Shown here: positions 36,884 to 44,458 of the stretch, one piece after another
Numbering within the stretch: position 1 is the stretch's first letter
How the letters are laid out: every line of letters starts with the position of its first letter
DNA from: Pseudoxanthomonas daejeonensis
Lineage (GTDB): Bacteria > Pseudomonadota > Gammaproteobacteria > Xanthomonadales > Xanthomonadaceae
DNA length: 64,000 nucleotides
Assembly: GCF_010093205.1 (NCBI RefSeq)
Contig: NZ_PDWN01000013.1
Span: 50,993 to 114,992 of the forward strand
Reading direction: 5' to 3'
Translations under genes and position numbers: made by a program
Notes under the pieces: generated by a model
Seen by the model: only the letters and a program-made list of their open reading frames with translations
Databases searched by the model: none
What the model was told of the DNA's origin: nothing

Positions 36884-37479
36884 ATGCAGGCCCCTCACGA
36901 CACCGCCCAGATGGCATCGCTCTACGTACACATCCGCATCGTGCTCGGGATGATCGTCGGCCTGGGACTGACCCACCTGCTGCGCCATTTCGCCAACTGA
37001 TCGAGAACCCGAAACGCAAGCGCATCTACTGGGTGCACCTGGGCTGGGCGCTGTCGATGTTCCTGTTCCTGATCCATTTCTGGTGGTGGCAGTTCCGGCT
37101 GGGGCACCTGGTCGAATGGAACTTCAACCTGTACCTGTTCGTGACCCTGTACGCGTTGCTGCTGTACCTGCTGTGCGCGCTTGTGTTCTCCGACAGCGCC
37201 AGCGAATACCCCGATTACCGCGAATACTTCTATGCCCGCCGGCAATGGTTCTTCGGCCTGCTGGCGCTGGCCTATGCGGTGGACATGGTGGACACCTGGA
37301 TCAAGGGACCGGCGTACTTCCACAGTTTCGGCAACGAGTTCCTGGTGCGGAACCTGGCCTACATCGTCCTGTGCGGCATCGCCATGCTGACCCGGAGCCC
37401 CCGGTTCCATGGCGCCTTCGTCAGCCTCGGACTGGCCTACCAGGCGGCATGGATCGCACGTCAATTTGAGACGCTCTGA
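36884..37479 (+). pseudogene. Frameshifted polytopic membrane protein of unknown function
   Basis: A good start (ATG 36884 with AGGAG) opens MQAPHDTAQMASLYVHIRIV and stops at TGA 36998-37000 after 38 residues. The next frame continues directly with QLIENPKRKRIYWVHLGWALSM and further helices to the stop at 37479. A one-base loss near 36995-36997 (CGCCAACTGATC) would explain it; inserting one base rejoins the two halves as LLRHFA(R/K)LIENPKRK. Together they would make about 198 residues with at least four membrane segments. It is a broken gene, a sequencing error or, less likely, a programmed shift. Confidence 0.75.
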
Positions 37480-37563
37480 CGGTCGCCCCTGCCTTTCGTC
37501 ACAGGCGCCGGCTCCCGGCCGCGGGTTAGATTCAGAGGAATCATCCCCGCAGGATCCGTTGTA

Positions 37564-39759
37564 ATGAAGAAGACCGGCCTCTACCTGGCGCTCGCCGCCG
37601 CCCTTGGACTTGGCATGACCGCCTGCAACCGCACCGACGCGCCCGCCAGCGGCTCGGCCGCCACGGCCGAAACCGCCGCGCCGGCCACGCAGGACAACCC
37701 GTTCTTCGTGCAGAGCGACCTGCCGCTGCACTACCCGCACTTCGACCGGATCAAGGACGCCGATTTCGGCCCGGCCTTCGACGCCGGCATGGCCGAACAG
37801 CTGAAGGAAGTCGCGGCGATCGCCGACAATGCCGAGGCCCCGACCTTCGACAACACGATCCTGGCGATGGAGAACAGCGGCCAGGTCCTGGACCGCGCGG
37901 CCACGGTGTTCTTCAACCTGTCCAGCACCGACACCAACGACGCGCGCAAGAAGCTCGACGCCGACTACTCGCCGAAGTTCGCCGCCCACCGCGACGCGAT
38001 CTACCTGGACGGGAAACTCTTTGCCCGCGTGCAGTCCCTTTACGACCAGCGCGAAGGCCTGGGCCTGGACGCCGAGGGCGTGCGCCTGGTCGAGCGCTAC
38101 TACACCGACTTCGTCCGCGCCGGCGCCAAGCTGTCCGACGCCGACAAGGCGAAGTTGAAGGACATGAACGCCCAGCTGGCCACGCTGGGCACCCAGTTCG
38201 ACCAGAACGTGCTCAACGAGGTCAATGCCTCCGCCGTGACCTTCGACAATGCCGAAGCACTGGCCGGCTCCAATGATGCCCAGGTCGCCGCCGCCGCCGA
38301 CGAAGCCAAGAAGCGTGGCGTCGAGGGCAAGTACGTCGTCACCCTGCTCAACACCACCGGCCAGCCGCCGCTGACCTACCTGAGCAACCGCGACGCGCGG
38401 CAGAAGATCTTCGAGGCCTCCGTCGCCCGCGGCAGCCGCGGCAACGAGTTCGACAACACCGGGATCGTGTCCCAGGTGATGAAGCTGCGCGCCGAACGCG
38501 CCGCTTTGCTGGGCTTCCCGAACCACGCCGCCTATTCGCTGGCCGACTCGACCGCCAAGACCCCCGAGGCGGTCAACGACATGCTCGGCAAGCTGGCCCC
38601 GGCCGCGGTCGCCAACGCGACGCGCGAAGCCGCCGAGCTGCAGAAGATGATCGACCAGGAGCAGGCCGCCAAGGGCGAGCCGACCTTCAAGCTCGAGCCG
38701 TGGGACTGGGCGTTCTACAGCGAGAAGGTGCGCCAGGCCAAGTACGACTTCGACGAGTCCCAGCTCAAGCCGTACTTCGAGATGAAGAACGTACTGGAGA
38801 ACGGCGTGTTCTTCGCCGCCACCCAGCTCTACGGGATCACCTTCAAGGAACGCACCGACCTGCCCAGGTATCGCGACGATACCTGGACCTACGACGTCTT
38901 CGACGCCGACGGCAAGCAGCTGGCGATCTTCATCTTCGACCCCTACGCGCGCGAGTCCAAGCGCGGCGGTGCGTGGATGAACGCCTACGTCTCGCAGTCC
39001 GGGCTGCGCGGCACCCAGCCGGTCGTGGCCAACCACCAGAACATCACCAAGCCGGCCGACGGCCAGCCCACGCTGCTGACCTGGGATGAGGTCACCACGA
39101 TGTTCCACGAGTTCGGCCACGCGCTGCACGGCATGTTCTCGGACGTGGAGTACCCGTACTTCAGCGGCACCGCGGTGCCGCGCGACTTCGTCGAGTTCCC
39201 CTCGCAGGTCAACGAGATGTGGGCCGACTGGCCGTCGATCCTGGCCAACTACGCCAAGCACCACCAGACCGGCGAAGCGATGCCGCAGGCACTGCTGGAC
39301 AAGGTCCTGGCCGCGAGCAAGTTCAACCAGGGCTTCGCGACCACCGAGTACCTGGGTGCGGCCATGCTCGACCAGCGCTGGCACCAGATCGGCGCCGACC
39401 AGGTGCCTGCCGCCGCCGGCGTGATGCAGTTCGAGGCCGATGCGCTGAAGGGCGACGGGATCTACTTCCGCCCGGTCCCGCCGCGCTATCGCACCCCGTA
39501 CTTCAGCCACATCATGGGCGGCTACGCGGCCGGCTACTACGCCTACATCTGGTCCGAGGTGCTGGACGCCAACACCCAGGAGTGGATCCGCGCCAATGGC
39601 GGCCTGAAGCGCGAGAACGGGGACCGTTTCCGCGCCACCCTGCTCTCGCGCGGCGGCAGCAAGGACGCCCTGCAGCTGTTCCGCGACTTCGCCGGGCACG
39701 ATCCGAAGATCGAGCCGCTGCTGGCCAAGCGCGGCCTGGATTCCGCGCCCCCGCGCTGA
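37564..39759 (+). CDS. dcp: Periplasmic M3 family oligopeptidase (peptidyl-dipeptidase Dcp type)
   Basis: 731 residues. A lipoprotein signal with GMTAC is followed by the M3 fold; the zinc site HEFGH lies in TMFHEFGHALHGMFSD. Flanking phrases FSGTAVPRDFVEFPSQVNEMW and SHIMGGYAAGYYAYIWSEVL are typical of Dcp. It removes dipeptides from peptide C-termini. The gene ends 23 bases before a UUCG-loop terminator. Both signal and lipobox suggest an envelope location. Confidence 0.92.
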   Translation: MKKTGLYLALAAALGLGMTACNRTDAPASGSAATAETAAPATQDNPFFVQSDLPLHYPHFDRIKDADFGPAFDAGMAEQLKEVAAIADNAEAPTFDNTILAMENSGQVLDRAATVFFNLSSTDTNDARKKLDADYSPKFAAHRDAIYLDGKLFARVQSLYDQREGLGLDAEGVRLVERYYTDFVRAGAKLSDADKAKLKDMNAQLATLGTQFDQNVLNEVNASAVTFDNAEALAGSNDAQVAAAADEAKKRGVEGKYVVTLLNTTGQPPLTYLSNRDARQKIFEASVARGSRGNEFDNTGIVSQVMKLRAERAALLGFPNHAAYSLADSTAKTPEAVNDMLGKLAPAAVANATREAAELQKMIDQEQAAKGEPTFKLEPWDWAFYSEKVRQAKYDFDESQLKPYFEMKNVLENGVFFAATQLYGITFKERTDLPRYRDDTWTYDVFDADGKQLAIFIFDPYARESKRGGAWMNAYVSQSGLRGTQPVVANHQNITKPADGQPTLLTWDEVTTMFHEFGHALHGMFSDVEYPYFSGTAVPRDFVEFPSQVNEMWADWPSILANYAKHHQTGEAMPQALLDKVLAASKFNQGFATTEYLGAAMLDQRWHQIGADQVPAAAGVMQFEADALKGDGIYFRPVPPRYRTPYFSHIMGGYAAGYYAYIWSEVLDANTQEWIRANGGLKRENGDRFRATLLSRGGSKDALQLFRDFAGHDPKIEPLLAKRGLDSAPPR

Positions 39760-39782
39760 TCCAGGTCCACCGCGGCATCGCG

Positions 39783-39806
39783 CTGCGCCACCTTCGGGTG
39801 GCGCAG
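39783..39806 (+). terminator. Rho-independent terminator after the M3 peptidase gene
   Basis: CTGCGCCACC (39783-39792), UUCG loop, GGTGGCGCAG (39797-39806) and a short T-rich tail (TCGTTTCC). Confidence 0.8.
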
Positions 39807-39844
39807 TCGTTTCCGGCCGCAGCCTTGTCCGTGCGTACCCGGGG

Positions 39845-39890
39845 TTTTCCACAGGCGGTGTGGATGATCGCTGCACGAAGCTGTGGATAA
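39845..39890. promoter_or_regulatory. Cluster of DnaA-box-like sequences
   Basis: TTTTCCACA (39845-39853), TGTGGATGA (39859-39867) and the exact consensus complement TGTGGATAA (39882-39890) lie within 46 bases; the first two have one mismatch each. DnaA consensus is TTATCCACA. Confidence 0.45.
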
Positions 39891-40084
39891 GCGGCGACGC
39901 CGCAGGCGTGGCGGGGCTGTCAAGATGGTTGGCGCTTTTTTGGCCACGGGATCCTCACCGCTCAGCCCGGCGTGCTTGCGCATGTGCAAAACGGCGCTCC
40001 GCCCGGCAGGCGAATGAAGCGGAAAAAACAGCGCGCTGCATGTCCTCCGGACCGCAGCCGTCGGCGTTGTATTCGCCTGCATGC

Positions 40085-41209
40085 TCAGCGCGGTGCGACG
40101 TACCCGCCCGGCACCCCGCGTGGCGACATCACCACCTGCCACAACTGGGTCCGGCGGCTGCGGAAAGCCGCCATCGAGGCGGACAGGTAGAACCGCCACA
40201 TCCGCCTGAAGCGTTCGTCGTAGCGCGGGTCCAGCCGGTCCCAGGCCGCTTCGATGTTCGCGCGCCACGCCTGCAAGGTGCGGTCGTAGTCGCTGCCGAA
40301 GTTGTGCCAGTCCTCGACCACGAACAGGCCCTCGCTGGCCCGTGCCACCTGCGCGGCGGACGGCAGCATCGAATTGGGGAAGATGTAGCGCGCGATCCAC
40401 GGGTCGGTGTGGTTCGAGGATATGTTCCCGCCGATGGTATGCAGCAGGAACAGCGCCTGGTCGGGCAGGCAGCGCCGCACCACTTCGAAGTAGCCGCGAT
40501 AGTTGCGGACGCCCACGTGCTCGAACATGCCAATCGAGAACGCCGCGTCGAACGGCTCGCGCAGGTCGCGGTAGTCCTGCAACCGGATCTGCACCGGCAA
40601 CCCGGCGCACAGCCGGCTGGCGTAATCCGCCTGCGCCTGCGAGATGGTTACCCCGACACCGCTCACCCCATACCGCTCGACCGCATACTTCAGCGCCTCG
40701 CCCCAGCCGCAGCCGATGTCGAGTACGCGCATGCCAGGCCGCAGCTCGAGCTTGCGGCAGACCAGGTCCAGTTTGGCTTCCTGCGCTGCATCCAGCCCGT
40801 CGGCTTCGCGCCAGTATCCGCAGCTGTAGACCAGCCGGCGCCCGAGCATGGCCGCGTAGAGGTCGTTGCCCAGGTCGTAGTGCCGGCGACCGACCTCGCC
40901 ACTGCGTCCCCGCGACTGGCGGTTCGACAGTCGGGCCAGCAGCGCGTCGCCGATCTCGGCCAGGCCGTGCACGCGCTGGTCCAGTCGCGCCTGCATCAGC
41001 TGGCACAGGAGGCCGTCCAGCGAACGCGCATCCCACCAGCCATCCATGTATGACTCGCCCAGCCCCAGCGAACCCTGCGCCAGCAGCCGCGCGTAGAGGT
41101 GCTCGTCGTGGACCTGCAGATCCCAGTCGCGGTTGCCGCCGATGCGCACCCCGGCCTCGCCCAGCAGCGCCTCGATCCGGCGGCGTGCGCGGGAATCGGC
41201 GCCCGGCAT
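40085..41209 (-). CDS. cfa: Cyclopropane-fatty-acyl-phospholipid synthase
   Basis: 374 residues from ATG 41209, with GGAG upstream; an in-frame ATG at 41359 overlaps the previous gene and is rejected. An N-terminal lipid-binding part (WDLQVHDEHLYARLLAQGSLGLGESYMDGWWD) precedes the SAM-binding VLDIGCGWGEALKYA and the Cfa phrase GVTISQAQADYASRL; a bicarbonate/active-site region FSIGMFEHVGVRNY follows. It adds methylene to unsaturated phospholipid acyl chains. It starts 7 bases after the RsiV-like gene, so the two are likely cotranscribed. Confidence 0.95.
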   Translation of the reverse strand: MPGADSRARRRIEALLGEAGVRIGGNRDWDLQVHDEHLYARLLAQGSLGLGESYMDGWWDARSLDGLLCQLMQARLDQRVHGLAEIGDALLARLSNRQSRGRSGEVGRRHYDLGNDLYAAMLGRRLVYSCGYWREADGLDAAQEAKLDLVCRKLELRPGMRVLDIGCGWGEALKYAVERYGVSGVGVTISQAQADYASRLCAGLPVQIRLQDYRDLREPFDAAFSIGMFEHVGVRNYRGYFEVVRRCLPDQALFLLHTIGGNISSNHTDPWIARYIFPNSMLPSAAQVARASEGLFVVEDWHNFGSDYDRTLQAWRANIEAAWDRLDPRYDERFRRMWRFYLSASMAAFRSRRTQLWQVVMSPRGVPGGYVAPR

Positions 41210-41216
41210 GGCACGC

Positions 41217-42068
41217 CTACTCCACGAACAGTCCGCGGACGCCCTCTGCCAGGTGCGGCCGCAGTACCGCGGCGGGCACCTCGACGTTCTGCACGCCATC
41301 GGCATAGGGACCGACCTGGTAGGGCGGGAACACGAAACGCAGGGCCGCGATACGGCCATTTGCAGCCGCCACCGGTTCGAACTGCGCGAAGTTCTGCGGC
41401 TGCGGCTCGGTGCCCTGGTCGATCATCTTCAGTGCCGTGGACAGGAGGCGCTGGCGATCGGCCGGGTCCAGGGCCTCGTCGGCGGCACGGGTGTGCGCGG
41501 CGGCACCGAGCTGTTCGCCGATGTAGTCGGCGACCGGGCGCCAGTCGGCCGGCGTGGCCAGCAGGGCATCGGAGGTCAGCATGCGCTGCTCGCCCGGCAA
41601 CCAGACGAAGCGCGCCACGAGTGGCTGGCCGTGGGCGCCACCGGTGTACAGGCTGCCATCGGCGGCCACCGCGACCACATCGGCGGTCCGCATCAGCTCG
41701 CGGAACCCGAGCGACAGTTCGTAAGGCGCCGTCGGTGCGGCATCCAGCCCGCCGACCGCCTGCATCAGCTCGGCACGCGAGGCCTCGGCATAGTCATGCA
41801 GCGCCTTGGCCAGTCCCGGATCGGCCGCGGCGGCGGGTGGATAGCTGATCCCGACCACGTAACGCGGGTCGGTCTCGATCACGTCGACCAGCCCGGGCGC
41901 TGCCGTAGCGGCCGGCTCCGGAGTCGCGGCGATGCCATCGGTACCGGCTGCGGCCGCCGGCGAAGCGGGCGCTTCCGTCACCGGCGCCGCATCGCGCTGG
42001 CAGGCTGCCAGGGCGACGAGCAACAGCGCCGTGGCGGCCGTGCGTCGGTTGAGGGCGGCAGGTTTCAT
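41217..42068 (-). CDS. RsiV-like DUF3298/DUF4163 lipoprotein
   Basis: 283 residues from ATG 42068 with GGGGAG upstream; an in-frame ATG at 42263 adds unconserved sequence. Lipobox LAAC, then an Ala/Pro-rich linker to about 55. The body has a PdaC/RsiV-like domain (RYVVGISYPPAA, DGSLYTGGAHGQPL, VFPPYQVGPYADG). In Bacillus, RsiV binds lysozyme; here only the fold is suggested. It is coupled to cfa downstream. No sigma factor gene lies nearby. Confidence 0.8.
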   Translation of the reverse strand: MKPAALNRRTAATALLLVALAACQRDAAPVTEAPASPAAAAGTDGIAATPEPAATAAPGLVDVIETDPRYVVGISYPPAAAADPGLAKALHDYAEASRAELMQAVGGLDAAPTAPYELSLGFRELMRTADVVAVAADGSLYTGGAHGQPLVARFVWLPGEQRMLTSDALLATPADWRPVADYIGEQLGAAAHTRAADEALDPADRQRLLSTALKMIDQGTEPQPQNFAQFEPVAAANGRIAALRFVFPPYQVGPYADGVQNVEVPAAVLRPHLAEGVRGLFVE

Positions 42069-42126
42069 GAGGTACTCCCCGGTGCATGGGCGGGAACCTG
42101 GAGGACCAGGCGCGCCGGTCGTAGGT

Positions 42127-42435
42127 TCAGGCGGCGAGCAAGTCAGTGTATTCCGGATGCCGGGTGATCCAGACCTCCGCATAGGAACAGGCCGGGAGCA
42201 CCCGCCACCCTGCCCCCCGGGCGTGCTCGAAGGCGGCCTGCACCAGCCGGCCGGCAATGCCACGGCCGCCGATCGCGGCGGGCACGCCGGTATGGTCGAT
42301 CACCATGACCTGACCGCCGCCCCCCGGACCTGCGTCCCGCAGGTGGTAGGTCAGCTCGGCCTCGTGCCCATCGTCCAGCAGGCGGAAGCGCTGGCGGGCG
42401 GGGTCGTGGTGGATGGGCGACGGCGATTCGGTCAT
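42127..42435 (-). CDS. Small YjdJ-like GNAT family protein
   Basis: 102 residues from ATG 42435 with GGAG upstream. The core is that of single-domain mini-GNATs: GQVMVIDHTGVPAAIGGRGIAGRLVQAAFEHARGAGWRVLP, with the acetyl-CoA loop GGRGIAG and the C-terminal YAEVWITRHPEY. Substrate unknown. It lies 58 bases before the RsiV-like gene on the same strand. Confidence 0.85.
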   Translation of the reverse strand: MTESPSPIHHDPARQRFRLLDDGHEAELTYHLRDAGPGGGGQVMVIDHTGVPAAIGGRGIAGRLVQAAFEHARGAGWRVLPACSYAEVWITRHPEYTDLLAA

Positions 42436-42614
42436 GGCGGCTCCGGGAGGACGGCAAAAGGCGACGCAGTACGTCACATTCTGGCGTCCGGCCCCGCAAA
42501 GGCGGGTGACGACATTGCTGAACGAGGGGATACGGGGCCCCGGGAGGGTTGGCACGGGTTATGCGTTGGTTCATCCATCGGAATTCGACGCCCAGTTTGC
42601 AAGGAGCCTCAGCC

Positions 42615-42782
42615 ATGAACGCATTCGAACATTCCAGCCCGAACGATTTCTCCAGCGACTTCTCCCTGCTCGAAGGCCTCTACCAGCTCGTGGTCAACGG
42701 CCACACCGATGGCTGGGAGTTCGAGCAGCTCGATAGCGTGGTCTACGAGCGACTCAAGAGCGCCTACTCGGTCGTCGCCTGA
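42615..42782 (+). CDS. 55-residue protein of unknown function
   Basis: The ATG at 42615 has AAGGAG 8-9 bases upstream. The protein starts MNAFEHSSPNDFSSDFSLLEG and is acidic with no signal, metal ligands or membrane segment. It stands alone, divergent from the small GNAT gene and followed by a terminator at 42831, so it probably is its own transcript. I do not recognise it. Confidence 0.7.
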   Translation: MNAFEHSSPNDFSSDFSLLEGLYQLVVNGHTDGWEFEQLDSVVYERLKSAYSVVA

Positions 42783-42830
42783 CACAGCTGCAAGGGGGAG
42801 GACGGAGCGCGGAACACGCGATCCGTCCGG

Positions 42831-42859
42831 GGGCAGTCCCGTCGGCGGCGGGGCTGCCC
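42831..42859. terminator. Rho-independent terminator between convergent genes
   Basis: GGGCAGTCCCG (42831-42841) and CGGGGCTGCCC (42849-42859) form an 11-pair stem with one G-U pair and are followed by TTTTT (42860-42864). It serves the small 55-residue gene. Confidence 0.8.
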
Positions 42860-42867
42860 TTTTTACT

Positions 42868-43761
42868 TCACCGGTGGTCGCGCTTGCGCTGGTTGCGCCG
42901 GTCGTGGGTGCTGCTGCTGCCATGGATCGCCCGCATCCGGCTTTCGCCGGCGTGCAGCTCCTGGAGTTTGGCCTCCACGTCCGCCGGCGCATGGCCGTCG
43001 CTGCTGGCTGTGTGCGCAGCATGCGGCTCTTCCAGCATCCGCCACGGCGGCGTGTGGCGCGCCTGCTCCTGGTGGGCCTGCAACAACTCACGGGTCCGCG
43101 CCAATGCCAGTTCGGGTGTCAGCGCCGGGGCGCGCGGGCGACGGCCCGGGCGCGGTGCAGCAGGCTTGTTCGCGGCACGCGTGCGCGCGGCTGGCGTCTT
43201 CGTCACTGGAGCGGCCTGAAGGGTCGCGGCAATCGCCTTCTTCGCCGCCACTTTGCCCGCGACCGGCTTCCTGGCCGCGGTCTTGCGGGCGACGGCCTTC
43301 TTCGGCGCCGTCTGCCGGGCCGTGACCTTCGCTGCGACCTTCTTCGCTGCGACCTTCTTCGCTGCGACCTTCTTGGTCGCGGCCTTCTTCGTTGCAACCT
43401 TCTTCGTTGCAACCCTCTTCGCCGGCGCCTTCCTGGCCGCACCCTTCGCCGCAGCCGTGCGCTTCGCAGCGAGCCTGGTCGGTGCCGCCTTCTTCGCGAC
43501 CCGCTTGGCAACCTTCGTCGCGACAGGTTTGCGGCCAATCGACTTCTTGGCTGCAGGCGCCTTGACCGCCACCCTCTTCGCCGCCGCCTTCCGCGCCGCC
43601 GGGGTCGCTCCGGCGGTCTTCCGGCCAGCCACGGCCTTCGATGCCGGTGCGCGTTTCGTCGCGGCCTTCCTGGCCACCTTCTTCGCCGCCTTGCGGATCG
43701 GCGCAACGGTCTTGGACGTGCGGGTCTTGCGGGTCGGGGTTCGCGTGCTCCGGGTTGCCAT
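42868..43761 (-). CDS. AlgP/histone-H1-like Lys-Ala-rich DNA-binding protein
   Basis: 297 residues from ATG 43761 with GGAGG upstream; a nearby in-frame ATG at 43773 is possible. Most of residues 1-220 are Lys/Ala/Arg with Thr, Val and Pro, and include tandem KKVAA or KKVAT pentapeptides (coded by six 15-base units at 43331-43420), like AlgP and histone H1 tails. The C-terminal 80 residues are a different, more ordinary helical segment (ELALARTRELLQAHQEQ). A nucleoid-binding or regulatory role is inferred from composition. Confidence 0.8.
   Translation of the reverse strand: MATRSTRTPTRKTRTSKTVAPIRKAAKKVARKAATKRAPASKAVAGRKTAGATPAARKAAAKRVAVKAPAAKKSIGRKPVATKVAKRVAKKAAPTRLAAKRTAAAKGAARKAPAKRVATKKVATKKAATKKVAAKKVAAKKVAAKVTARQTAPKKAVARKTAARKPVAGKVAAKKAIAATLQAAPVTKTPAARTRAANKPAAPRPGRRPRAPALTPELALARTRELLQAHQEQARHTPPWRMLEEPHAAHTASSDGHAPADVEAKLQELHAGESRMRAIHGSSSTHDRRNQRKRDHR
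43331..43420 (-). repeat. Six 15-base tandem repeat units in the AlgP-like gene
   Basis: On the plus strand the units read GCTGCGACCTTCTTC with small variations, from 43331 to 43420; three are near-identical. Each codes a KKVAA-type pentapeptide in frame, so gain or loss of a unit keeps the frame. Confidence 0.85.
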
Positions 43762-43832
43762 CTCCGCCTCCATCAACGTGGGTACGGGACACCGTTGCAC
43801 GCCCGGCATTCACGCCGGGTGAGCGTGGCGCA

Positions 43833-44450
43833 TCAACCGAAACGCGGATTCAGCAGCTGCTCCAGGAAGACCTCCCACACCCGCGGCTCCATCGCCAGCA
43901 TGAACATCACGCCGAACGCCGCACCAGCCAGGTGCGCACTGTGGTTGATCCGGTCGCCGCCCTTGCGGTCCATCCAGATGCTGTAGCCGACGTAGAAAAC
44001 CGCGTACAGGATCGCCGGCGCCGGAATGAAGAACACGAAGATCAGCGACCACGGCGAAAGCAGGATGAAGGCGAACAGCACCGCCGACACCGCGCCCGAG
44101 GCGCCCAGGCTGAAGTAGCTGGGGTTCTTCTGGTTCTTCAGGTAGCTCGGCAGGATCGAGACCACCAGGGCCGCCAGGTAGAACAGCGGATAGGTCAGCG
44201 GGCTGCCGGTGATCTTCAGCATCACCTGTTCGATCATCCGCCCGAAGAAGAACAGGGTGACCATGTTGAACAGCAGGTGCGGCAGGTCCGCGTGCAGGAA
44301 GCCGTAGCTGACCAGGCGCCAGTACTCGTGGCGCTTGGACACGGCCGGCGGCCACAGGATCAGCCGGTCGACGACGCGCCGGTCCTTGAACGCCAGCCAC
44401 GACACCAGCGCGGTGATCGCGATCAGGACGAGGGTCACGGGAGACGACAT
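43833..44450 (-). CDS. Rhomboid family intramembrane serine protease
   Basis: 205 residues from ATG 44450, with GAGG upstream, 8 bases after the peptide-transporter gene. Six or so membrane helices. The active Ser118 is in GASGA, His173 in NHSAHLAGAAFG, and the HxxxN oxyanion site is HADLPHLLFNM (His58-Asn62 or neighbours). It cleaves membrane proteins; the substrate is unknown. Confidence 0.9.
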   Translation of the reverse strand: MSSPVTLVLIAITALVSWLAFKDRRVVDRLILWPPAVSKRHEYWRLVSYGFLHADLPHLLFNMVTLFFFGRMIEQVMLKITGSPLTYPLFYLAALVVSILPSYLKNQKNPSYFSLGASGAVSAVLFAFILLSPWSLIFVFFIPAPAILYAVFYVGYSIWMDRKGGDRINHSAHLAGAAFGVMFMLAMEPRVWEVFLEQLLNPRFG

Positions 44451-44458
44451 GGCGATCC

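Larger units (their letters stand above)
39760..40084. other. 325-base gap holding a terminator and DnaA-box cluster
   Basis: No supported gene lies here. A hairpin terminator at 39783-39806 is followed by three DnaA-box-like 9-mers (39845-39890). The remainder (39905-40084) has only short frames and no Shine-Dalgarno sequence in a convincing place. Confidence 0.6.

Noticed and set aside
36991..37003. Programmed -1 frameshift site
   Set aside because: No X-XXY-YYZ slippery heptamer or downstream hairpin is evident at CGCCAACTGATC; a simple indel is likelier.
39845..39890. Chromosomal origin of replication
   Set aside because: There is no dnaA, dnaN, gidA or AT-rich unwinding region near, and only three boxes.
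43331..43420. CRISPR array
   Set aside because: The 15-base repeats are head-to-tail with no spacers and lie in a reading frame.
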